Below are positions 54,719 through 62,618 of a stretch of DNA of 64,000 nt, in pieces; the first letter of the stretch is position 1, and every line of letters starts with the position of its first letter. The notes under the pieces are model-generated. The model was not told where the DNA came from and ran no database searches. It saw nothing but the letters and a program-made list of their open reading frames with translations. A program made the position numbers and the translations under genes. Source of the DNA: Planctomycetota bacterium (lineage in GTDB: Bacteria > Planctomycetota > Planctomycetia > Pirellulales > UBA1268); contig QWOQ01000007.1 in assembly GCA_003669585.1 (NCBI GenBank), forward strand, positions 42,694 to 106,693, in the 5' to 3' direction.

Positions 54719-56746
54719 ATGAAAACAATTTGCACTTTTTTAATCCTACTCGTACTGCTGCTTGCTCCCACGATGAGCGTGGCCGTTTTCGCAGAGGAAA
54801 CTCCTCGAACAGCAGCCGCAGATGCTCAAGGCAGCTTGCAATGGTCTCCCCACCGCATCTCGCGAAGGCCGGTAGCTGAAGACGTTCAGAAAGAAAACAT
54901 ATCCCAACACGCACAAGAACCGCTTCCGGCAGTCACCGTTGCCCGTCGCGAACCTGCCGCGCTTCTCTCCGAAGAAAATATTGTATCTCCAGCAATTCTC
55001 TCAGCACCGCGAGTGGAATTCGCTCCTCGCGCTGATCGTGTAATTCCCACAGAGACATTGCCTGAAGCACCGCTGTGGTATCCGTCTGGCTCAAGCACCA
55101 ACGTCTCTCGTCAGCCAGCATCCGAAAACCGGTCCTCTTTCACTCCACCGGTCGCCTCTGGCTCATTCCCATCCGACGCCGAAATAAACAAGGCCATAGA
55201 ACAGACGCAGCGTCGCGCGAAGGTATCTCAGACTCGGCAGATCGCTGTTGAGGTGCCAGCACCTCCTGCAAACTATTCTCCGAGTGCAATGCGTATTCCG
55301 GGTGGAGTTCGTGCTACGTCGGAGTTGGTCGCTGCACCCAGTCTGTTCTCATTTCCATCCACGCTCATGAGAACACCACAGGGAGAACATGGCCGACAAA
55401 TTTATAAGCCCACCGGATCTGCTGTCCGCACCAGCGGCCGCAGTGTTTCTGAAGCTCCACGCTATTCTTCACAACCAACGCGACTGGCTCTCGCGCCAAA
55501 TGCGGCAAATGCGGCAAATGCGGCAAATGCGCCGAGAGCCCGAGTGGCCGTCGCACTCGATGGCACATCGAGCGTCATGAGTCAGCCTGTTTCACAGCCA
55601 GAGGCGGCAGAAGTCAACACTGCACCAGCGATAAAATCTCCAACGCGCCAACCTTCATCGACGGAGTTTTCATCCCCTGCGCTCGGATCCCCCAGCGGTG
55701 AAATAATGCCGTATGAACAAAGATACCTCGAGAATGAATTCGAGGGCATGAGTTCCGATGGAACTTCTCTCGAACCAAACATGGGAATGCACTCCGGCAG
55801 CATCGAACAGGGAATGCTGATGGGGGCTTATCCGTGCGAGGAAATGGACTGCGAGGACGAGTGCGGATTTTTGCCTGGATGCGAGCACACTGGCACAATT
55901 CTCTCTTGGATGCGCAGATTTGGCCAGCCTTATTACGGATGGAGATGGTATCGCGATTTCACCGCAAGCGCCGGCATCGCCTCTTTTCAAAATGGCGCCG
56001 ACCTGGGCTTTCACGGAAATTACGGAACCAATGAATATGCAAACTGGTCAATGCCTTTCTGGAATGCCTTTGGAGTTGGTTGGCAGCTTGGCGTGCGAGG
56101 TGTGCAGACTAATTTCCAGCCAACCAGCGGTCACATTCAACAAAATTCCAGAAACCAGACGTTCGCATCGACTGGGTTTTTTACACGAGCGTTTGAGGGA
56201 CGCGGCCTGCAGGGAGGAGCGTCGTACGACTTCTTGACTGATAGTCTCTACGGAAACGTTGATATTGCGCAGATTCGAGCAGAGATCAGCTATGTATGGG
56301 ATTACAACGAAATTGGTTTCTGGTCGGCATCGAGTCTCGGAACGACTACTGGGTTTTTGAGACAGACCGGCGGCACTTCAACGGTTAATTCGAAAACCAC
56401 CGATCTCTACTCAATCTTCTATCGCTTACACTTTGACGATGCGAATGAAATCAAAATCTGGGCAGGAGCCTCGTCGTACAGGGATGGTTACATCGGATCG
56501 CTCATTCGTTCTCCGCTTTCGAAAAGCCTTGCCTTAGAAGGCACCTTTGCCTACCTGATCCCGAGCACTGCGCAAACTCACACTTTCAGCAACGGAACAA
56601 GTATCAGTCATTTTCCAAGCGCTTGGAACGTCGCAGTGAATTTGGTTTTCTATCCGGCGTGCCGCTCACGTCGTTCGCTGGCCAGTCCATACCGACCGCT
56701 GTTTGATGTTGCCGACAACGGCACCATGATTCGAGCCGATTTCTAA
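54719..56746 (+). CDS. Planctomycete secreted outer-membrane beta-barrel protein with disordered N-terminal half
   Basis: 675 aa. The signal peptide is KTICTFLILLVLLLAPTMSV. Residues about 30-370 are Ser/Pro/Ala-rich, apparently disordered, and include a short (ANA)n tract (nt 55498-55530). An acidic Cys-containing segment (CEEMDCEDECGFLPGCEHTG) precedes the barrel. The C-terminal about 280 residues are beta-barrel-like: YGWRWYRDFTASAGIASFQ, FGVGWQLGVRGVQTNF, ASTGFFTRAFEGRGLQGGAS, AEISYVWDYNEIGFWSASS, IKIWAGASSYRDGYIGS and WNVAVNLVFYPACRSR. This layout is common in planctomycete outer-membrane proteins (BBP7/DUF6666-like); I cannot fix the exact family. A structural or pore function in the outer membrane is probable. 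Confidence 0.75.
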   Translation: MKTICTFLILLVLLLAPTMSVAVFAEETPRTAAADAQGSLQWSPHRISRRPVAEDVQKENISQHAQEPLPAVTVARREPAALLSEENIVSPAILSAPRVEFAPRADRVIPTETLPEAPLWYPSGSSTNVSRQPASENRSSFTPPVASGSFPSDAEINKAIEQTQRRAKVSQTRQIAVEVPAPPANYSPSAMRIPGGVRATSELVAAPSLFSFPSTLMRTPQGEHGRQIYKPTGSAVRTSGRSVSEAPRYSSQPTRLALAPNAANAANAANAPRARVAVALDGTSSVMSQPVSQPEAAEVNTAPAIKSPTRQPSSTEFSSPALGSPSGEIMPYEQRYLENEFEGMSSDGTSLEPNMGMHSGSIEQGMLMGAYPCEEMDCEDECGFLPGCEHTGTILSWMRRFGQPYYGWRWYRDFTASAGIASFQNGADLGFHGNYGTNEYANWSMPFWNAFGVGWQLGVRGVQTNFQPTSGHIQQNSRNQTFASTGFFTRAFEGRGLQGGASYDFLTDSLYGNVDIAQIRAEISYVWDYNEIGFWSASSLGTTTGFLRQTGGTSTVNSKTTDLYSIFYRLHFDDANEIKIWAGASSYRDGYIGSLIRSPLSKSLALEGTFAYLIPSTAQTHTFSNGTSISHFPSAWNVAVNLVFYPACRSRRSLASPYRPLFDVADNGTMIRADF

Positions 56747-57005
56747 GACTCTCGTTTTGTTCAAGCGATCCGAGAACCTGCGAACGGCACTTTTTCCAAG
56801 ACCTGCATGCAGCCCAATCTGGCATAACAATAGCCGGATCAATCGAAGACTATCAAAAATATCTCTTTGGGATGCCGATTGATCGGTGAATTGGTATGCT
56901 CTTCTTTCTGGTGGGCATGTCGTTCGGCATGCCAGTTCATGGCTCGTGTTCGTCTTGTCGACGGGAAGCCTGTTCGTTTTACTCCAGAAATTAAAAAGCC
57001 GTTGT

Positions 57006-58664
57006 ATGAGTTCACCTAATATGCCCGATCCTTGGTCATGGATTGCAAATATGCTCGGTGCCGGTGAGCCCGAACAACCCTCTGCACCCAAATCTGAAAA
57101 CGTTGTTCCACCAAAGCCGATTGAAAAAAAGATTGTCACAAAGCAATCCAAATCGGTGGGGAATTCTGATTGGAACGCGCTCGCTACGAATCTAGGACTT
57201 GAACCGTCGAATGATTCGCCACGCGCTTCTGTACCTCCTGTCGTACAGCGCCCCGCATTGCCTGTGCAGCTGATCTCGCAGCGAGACCGTGACAATCAAC
57301 CGCGCCGAATCGATCGTCGTGACGAGCAAGAACAGACGCAGTCTTCCGGTTACAATCGTCCTAGAACCACTCAGGATCGTCCCGACGAATCTCGCAGAGA
57401 CGATGGTCCAAGCACTTCTAGCGGAAATGTCTCTCGCGATACTACAGAAAGTGGCGCTCGGCGAGATGAGCGAGATGACCGAGATGGGGGAAACAATCGC
57501 AGGGGTCGATCGCAGCGCGGACGAGGACGCCGAGGCGGTTCGCGGGAAAATCTTGGGGATGTTCGACGAGATCAGCAACGCCCCCCCGTATCGTCTCGAG
57601 ATACTTTTGATCAAGGCACTTTTTCTTCCGCAGACAATGAGCAGCAGGATCGTGACAGATTCGTTCGCGATGAAAGTCATACCGATGAGCAGAACATAGA
57701 CCAGAATCGAGGACAGCGACACGACAGAGATGACGGCAGTAGGAGAACAAGCGGCACAGGATATCGAAACGATACTCGTGGATACGATGAGAAGTCGCGG
57801 GAAGGTGGACAGATTACTCCACCGCTTCGAGATGACATTCACGCGCGATCAGATCGCACCGAATACAGCAGGGAAGGCGACCGCGACAACCGGGAACTTT
57901 CATCCCAGCAAATAGAGAGCCAACCGCGGGTAAGCGAAGATCGTGACGAGAATGGCCAACCACGCCGCCGAAGGCGCCGAGGGCGGCGCGGTGGACGCCG
58001 TCGTCAGCCACGTGATGCACGTGATGGCCAGGACGTTCGGGACAGTCGAGATTCTTCCGAACGCCCAGAAATGGCCGGCGGAAATGACCAAGAGAGTCAT
58101 ACACCTGCGCGAAGAGACGATGAACGAGACTCCGCAAGAGTTCAGGGTAACGATGAGCTACCCCCCAGCGGTTATCTTTCAGAAACCGGCAGACCCCCTT
58201 CAGTGTCTCGAGAAAACGGCTCAAAACGGATGCCCCCACGAGGTCGTCGCAGAAGCGGTTCAGCCTCGCAGGGAACGCGTCGAGATACTTCGGATTCCGA
58301 TGCGAATCGCCGGGTTCGGCGCCGTGTCGACGATGACAAAAGGCGATCGAGCAGCGAGAGTCTTGCCCGCAGTCGTCGCGATGAGTTTTCTCCCGTGGGT
58401 GGATACGACGAGGATGATGAAGGCCTTGAATTTCTGGGTGTTGAAGAAGATGTGGCCGAACGAAATCGGTCGACAAATGCTCGGCGACAGGATTCCGAAA
58501 TGGATGACCTTCTCAATGAAACAGGCTTAGGTGCCGTCCATGACGTGCCAAGCTGGATTGAAGCCATCGGCATTGTGATTGCGGGGAATCTCGATGCTCG
58601 ATCCAAATCTCCCCGAGGAGATGATCCGGATCGAGGCCGACCTCCTCGGCGCGGTTCTCGGTAA
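57006..58664 (+). CDS. Disordered Arg/Asp/Gly-rich protein with conserved C-terminal segment
   Basis: 552 aa from ATG 57006 (the longer frame from 56886 adds an unlikely hydrophobic leader). The start PNMPDPWSWIANMLGAGEPE is an amphipathic segment. Residues about 80-480 are low complexity, full of RDR, RRDE, RGRRGG and RRRRRRGRRGG runs. A short acidic patch (GYDEDDEGLEFLGVEEDVAE) leads to an ordered-looking end, HDVPSWIEAIGIVIAGNLDA then RS. Arg/Gly-rich arms suggest RNA binding or condensate formation, as in RNase E scaffolds, but no catalytic domain is present. A strong hairpin lies just downstream. Confidence 0.7.
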   Translation: MSSPNMPDPWSWIANMLGAGEPEQPSAPKSENVVPPKPIEKKIVTKQSKSVGNSDWNALATNLGLEPSNDSPRASVPPVVQRPALPVQLISQRDRDNQPRRIDRRDEQEQTQSSGYNRPRTTQDRPDESRRDDGPSTSSGNVSRDTTESGARRDERDDRDGGNNRRGRSQRGRGRRGGSRENLGDVRRDQQRPPVSSRDTFDQGTFSSADNEQQDRDRFVRDESHTDEQNIDQNRGQRHDRDDGSRRTSGTGYRNDTRGYDEKSREGGQITPPLRDDIHARSDRTEYSREGDRDNRELSSQQIESQPRVSEDRDENGQPRRRRRRGRRGGRRRQPRDARDGQDVRDSRDSSERPEMAGGNDQESHTPARRDDERDSARVQGNDELPPSGYLSETGRPPSVSRENGSKRMPPRGRRRSGSASQGTRRDTSDSDANRRVRRRVDDDKRRSSSESLARSRRDEFSPVGGYDEDDEGLEFLGVEEDVAERNRSTNARRQDSEMDDLLNETGLGAVHDVPSWIEAIGIVIAGNLDARSKSPRGDDPDRGRPPRRGSR

Positions 58665-58713
58665 CGATCGGCTACACGAATTTGCACCCATTGCCAAGGC
58701 TTACATTTTCTAG

Positions 58714-58742
58714 CGCTCGAACAGCTCTAAGCTGTTCGAGCG
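58714..58742. terminator. Perfect 13-bp stem, 3-nt loop hairpin between convergent genes
   Basis: CGCTCGAACAGCT, loop CTA, then AGCTGTTCGAGCG. It sits 50 bp after the stop at 58664 and 63 bp before the end of the opposing gene, so it probably ends transcripts from both sides. There is no long U tract on either strand; it could be Rho-assisted or act as an RNA stabiliser. Confidence 0.6.
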
Positions 58743-58804
58743 AGAGTCCATTCCTTTGAAAGTGCCTCGCCACACTTCGCTGTTGACCACATGGCTCGCG
58801 TCTT

Positions 58805-59563
58805 TTATTTCATTGCAATTGTACGAGCAAGTGGACGCAAAATTTGCTCGACAACGCAGGTATCAACAACTTCACGAGCAACCGAAGCCAGTCGATCGAC
58901 GACTTCAACATACGTAGTATGTTGATCAAGGCTTCCATATTGTCTCGCCGTTACATAGACCGTCAGTTGCTCCTCTGCAAATTCACCTGTGCGAACCTGA
59001 AATGCATTGGTTCTTGCTTCCGTGCTGACTCGAACCTGAATTCGACAATCCTCGTCAAGTGAAATCGTAAGTGACGGTTCATAGTTAATGACCCGACCTC
59101 CAGGAATTTCAGCAACTCGGTCAAGCGACGGCCCAACGCCCAATGCTTCGGCTAAAAGCGCGTTGTGATTGCCACGGAATGCAAAGTCAAAACCGAATAA
59201 AAGATCGAGGGCCTCGCAATCAATGGGACTGACCGAAAGCAGCGCCGGCGCGAGATCCAGAACCAACCGATGCTGTTCCATGGCAGATTCAATACTACTG
59301 GGATTGACCTGACCCGAGCAGAGACGTTTTGATTCAACGGCCACCCAACGATATCGTCCCTGATCCTTCTCTTCTTCGAGCACAAAGTCTCGCTTGTCAC
59401 GACAATAAAACTTTCTCATGGTCGGATATTTTTTCTGCACGCACTCAAAAAAGTGCAGAACGGTATCCCGCTGGCCAGGAAGTTCCATTTCCGTCGCCAG
59501 ATTCATATTGATATAGAAGTCGTCGGCAAGGGACGCATAGTGCGTCATCGACGTGTACTCCAT
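58805..59563 (-). CDS. Conserved hypothetical protein (planctomycete-type)
   Basis: 252 aa; the likely start is MTHYASLADDFYINMNLATE at 59548. No signal peptide or membrane segment. Features include MRKFYCRDKRDFVLEEEKDQ, RYRWVAVESKRLCSGQVNPS, LLFGFDFAFRGNHNALLAEA and QLTVYVTARQYGSLDQHTTY. The text reads like a well-folded cytoplasmic protein but matches no domain I know. Its neighbours give no clue; it converges on the disordered protein gene across the hairpin. Confidence 0.65.
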   Translation of the reverse strand: MEYTSMTHYASLADDFYINMNLATEMELPGQRDTVLHFFECVQKKYPTMRKFYCRDKRDFVLEEEKDQGRYRWVAVESKRLCSGQVNPSSIESAMEQHRLVLDLAPALLSVSPIDCEALDLLFGFDFAFRGNHNALLAEALGVGPSLDRVAEIPGGRVINYEPSLTISLDEDCRIQVRVSTEARTNAFQVRTGEFAEEQLTVYVTARQYGSLDQHTTYVEVVDRLASVAREVVDTCVVEQILRPLARTIAMK

Positions 59564-59917
59564 AGGGATGATAAGGACAATCGTCTCTCTTCAGCGCACG
59601 CTCACCGAATATCGAAAGAGACTCTTGCTCGCAGTATACGAACCAATCGAAGGACGTGTCAAAATGGGTGAATGATCAGCCCAGCCTGTTGATTTCGCCA
59701 ACTCGCATGCGGTAACAAAGCTGCCCGTAACAATGGGTGACGTCTGCGGAGTACGCGATTGTCACCGGTGATTCAATTCACAATACCGCACGCGTGGATT
59801 GCGAATTTCAGCTGCGTGGGCTGGCGACCGATTCGATCGAGAGCCATACTCTTTCGTGATGCTTTTACGTTCACTTCTCTGCGTGTTAAAAGCAATTCTC
59901 TCCGGAAGAGCAGACTT
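59564..59917. other. Intergenic region, 354 bp
   Basis: Divergent spacer between the hypothetical at 59563 and the small ORF at 59918. I see no RNA gene or repeat in it; presumably promoters only. Confidence 0.4.
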
Positions 59918-60118
59918 ATGAACGCTCCACTCGAACCAGCACGCATTCCAGACGATCGTATTTCGATCGAGAAACGCAGCGACGGAACTCTGCTTGTCCG
60001 AGTACGATCAGAATCACACAACGGACACTTTCTTCCAGATGCAGTATTTTCGTTTCGCTGCGGTGATCCACAGTATTCGTACTGGATTACACGTCTTGAA
60101 TCCCAGCGCATACGCTAA
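59918..60118 (+). CDS. Small hypothetical protein, 66 aa
   Basis: ATG 59918 is preceded by GGAAGAG with good spacing, so this start is preferred over the longer frame from 59759. The product (NAPLEPARIPDDRISIEKRS through SHNGHFLPDAVFSFRCGDPQ, ending YSYWITRLESQRIR) is polar and compact. I recognise no family. It converges on rho. Confidence 0.5.
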   Translation: MNAPLEPARIPDDRISIEKRSDGTLLVRVRSESHNGHFLPDAVFSFRCGDPQYSYWITRLESQRIR

Positions 60119-60215
60119 AAACTCGAACACAAATCCATTCATTGCTTTTTTATCGCGATGAATCGCTGTGTGCGTAGTTTTAAATTGAATACACCGCACT
60201 GCGAAATGAGGCGTA

Positions 60216-61682
60216 TTAATCATCGCTTCGGGAACTTGAGATCAGCGCAACAAATTCACGATTACTTTTAAACTTTGCGAGCTGCTTGGTTAACTGCTCC
60301 ATGGCATCAACCGGGTGCATGCTTGAAAGAGTCCGCCGTAGCATGTTCACTGCGTGAAGCGTCTCGGGATTGATTAATTTCTCCTCCCGACGAGTTCCCG
60401 ACTGCGAAATGTCGATTGATGGCCAGACACGTCGATCAGCAAGTTTTCTGTCGAGAACAAGTTCCATATTTCCGGTTCCCTTGAACTCCTGAAAAATGAG
60501 TTCGTCCATGCGGCTTCCGGTATCGATAAGCGCGGTGGCCACAATGGTAAGTGACCCTCCTTCCTCAAAAGCTCTCGCTGATGCAAAGAGCTTTTTCGGA
60601 ATGTCCAGCGCCTTGATGTCAACACCACCGCTCATGGTTCGGCCTGTGTTTCCAACCCACTTATTAAAGGCACGGGCCATTCTTGTGATTGAATCCATTA
60701 GTAAAAAAACGTCTTTCCCAGCCTCGGTCATTCGCTTGCAGCGTTCCACGACAAGTTGAGAAAGCCGAACGTGGCTTTCAACATCGCAATCGAGACTGCT
60801 GGCGATCACTTCACCTTTGACAGTTCGCTTCATGTCCGTCACTTCTTCCGGACGTTCATCGACCAGAAGCATGACCAGCGATAATTCAGGATGATTTGCA
60901 GAGATCGCCTGCGACACCTGCTGCAACATAATGGTCTTGCCGGTTCTCGGTGGAGCCACAATTAAAGCCCGCTGGCCTTTTCCAAGCGGAGTCAGAAGAT
61001 CCATAACACGTGTGGTGAGTGGTTGTTGGCCAGTTTCAAGTCGCAACCATGATTCGGGATTGATTGGGGTCAACGATTCGAACGGCTTTACCTTTACGGA
61101 ATACTCATCGGGAGCCATTCCTTCAACCTCAAGAATCTCTCGAACACGAGGACCTTGTTGGCGCCGACCTGGCTGAACCATGACCTTGATAAATACTCCC
61201 TCGCGCAGCGAATATTTTTCAACCATTGTGCCTGGAACAAACGGATCGGTTCGCTCGCGAGCGTAATTATTTTCTGGACTTCTTAAAAATCCATATCCAT
61301 TGGGATGCATCTCAAGAATGCCATTCCCGGGCTCCAGCGGAATCGGTTCTCCATTTTCGTTGACCTCGGGTTCGTTGTCAGGAGGCCTGTTACCAATGTC
61401 ATTGCCACCGCCGCCATACCCTCCACCGCCTCCACCGCCTCCACCGCCGCCACCTCGTTGATATCCGCCGCGTTGACGCGATCGACGTCGATGAGAACCA
61501 CCGCCACCTTGCCCCCACGGCCCCTGCTGTTGGCCACCCTGACCGCCGCCGCTGCCACCGCCGCCACCATAACCGCCACCACCGCCGCCACCACCGCCAC
61601 CGCCATATCCCTGACCGCCACCTTGTCCAGATCCATCGGAACCCTGGCGACCATGCGACCTGGGCCTTCTTCGCTTAGCCAT
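60216..61682 (-). CDS. rho: Transcription termination factor Rho with Gly-rich N-terminal arm
   Basis: 488 aa. Residues 1-100 are an Arg-rich start (AKRRRPRSHGRQ) plus long Gly tracts (runs of about 11-12 Gly) with Tyr, Gln and Arg spacers. Then comes the Rho RNA-binding domain (GNGILEMHPNGYGFLRSPEN, FIKVMVQPGRRQQGPRVREI). The RecA-like ATPase follows with Walker A APPRTGKTIMLQQ, Walker B LSLVMLLVDERPEEVTDMKR, the Q-loop region, and DSITRMARAFN and GGVDIKALDIPKKLFASARA. It ends transcription by translocating on RNA. The arm replaces the usual short N-terminal helix bundle and is probably disordered. Confidence 0.96.
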   Translation of the reverse strand: MAKRRRPRSHGRQGSDGSGQGGGQGYGGGGGGGGGGGYGGGGGSGGGQGGQQQGPWGQGGGGSHRRRSRQRGGYQRGGGGGGGGGGGGYGGGGNDIGNRPPDNEPEVNENGEPIPLEPGNGILEMHPNGYGFLRSPENNYARERTDPFVPGTMVEKYSLREGVFIKVMVQPGRRQQGPRVREILEVEGMAPDEYSVKVKPFESLTPINPESWLRLETGQQPLTTRVMDLLTPLGKGQRALIVAPPRTGKTIMLQQVSQAISANHPELSLVMLLVDERPEEVTDMKRTVKGEVIASSLDCDVESHVRLSQLVVERCKRMTEAGKDVFLLMDSITRMARAFNKWVGNTGRTMSGGVDIKALDIPKKLFASARAFEEGGSLTIVATALIDTGSRMDELIFQEFKGTGNMELVLDRKLADRRVWPSIDISQSGTRREEKLINPETLHAVNMLRRTLSSMHPVDAMEQLTKQLAKFKSNREFVALISSSRSDD

Positions 61683-62618
61683 GAAATCACAATACCTGCA
61701 AAAGAAATGTCTGCGTCAGCCGGCGGCCAACGACATTAAAAACCACTGTGGAATTGTTTTTCCCTGCACCCGTGTGCCACGGACTACTTTCTGAGAGCGA
61801 ACCGTTACGGCATGAAAGCCACAGTGCGCCACAATTCCCTGAGCATTCACGTCCCCCTCATCAACACACAAGAGAGGGGCACGAAGGCCAATCGTCATGC
61901 TTTTTTCGAACTCACATTGAGTGTGTTTTGAGTTCGGTAGAGGATCACATAAACAAGTATTCAGATCTCAGCCACACAATCCGATACCGTTTGAAACAGA
62001 ACTTTCATTCTTTCCAAAAAGACTCGGAACCCTTCGAATTTCATCGAAACCGAAGAAGGAAAAACAACACTTGATGTCGGCAGAAGCTTTTAAATGGATC
62101 CGTTACTGATTTTCCGGAACGCTCCAAAGCGACTTCCGACAACGGTTCGAATCTAGAGAATGAAATCTCTTCGAACCAATCACAACCGGTGAGATTCGTT
62201 GACCTGAAAAAGACGAATACATTTCTCAGTGAATCTGACGGTTCTTTTCAAGGATATTACTTTCCGAGTACATCTCCTTGAAAATCGATGAGCAGAGTAT
62301 CTGCTGGAATTGATGAACTGTCAAGCCAAGGGATTTTGGAGGGCGAGGGAATTACACCTTTTTCCCTCTTTTGTGGGATTTGGCAGCACGGGAAAGACGG
62401 AGGGAACAGGCAAAAATGGAACCCGTCAGTTGTCTCTATTTTTGTTGCAACTCCCCCCACCCCGATAACCGATATCTCTTACAGCAACCCACAAAATGAC
62501 TGAATGACATGAATTGGGCGTTTTTCAAGGCTTCCCACGCTCTGACCATTCGCTAGTCGCCACTGTAATTTTCTCTATGCCACTTGCCTGCCCTCATGGA
62601 GGCGCCTGGAACAACACT
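61683..62618. other. 936-bp intergenic region upstream of rho
   Basis: No convincing gene. Short ORFs (61716-61898 minus; 61748-62074 and 62288-62503 plus) match nothing. It contains a perfect 10-bp inverted repeat at 62246-62285. The length is unusual for this gene-dense half of the window; promoters for rho and the downstream secreted protein, a rho leader, or an unrecognised RNA are possible. Confidence 0.4.
62246..62285. repeat. Perfect 10-bp inverted repeat with 20-nt spacer
   Basis: TTTTCAAGGA (62246-62255) and TCCTTGAAAA (62276-62285). The 20-nt spacing puts the arms about three helical turns apart centre to centre, compatible with a dimeric repressor site, or with an RNA stem-loop. 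It lies 330 bp upstream of the secreted thioredoxin-like gene. Confidence 0.45.

Noticed and set aside
57192..57842. 216-codon minus-strand ORF within the Arg/Asp-rich gene
   Set aside because: Low-complexity antisense of RD/RG codons (Ser/Ile/Val-rich), the expected mirror of the sense sequence.
61305..61739. 144-codon plus-strand Ala/Thr-rich ORF opposite rho
   Set aside because: Mirror of the poly-Gly tract (GGN codons read as NCC); no independent evidence.
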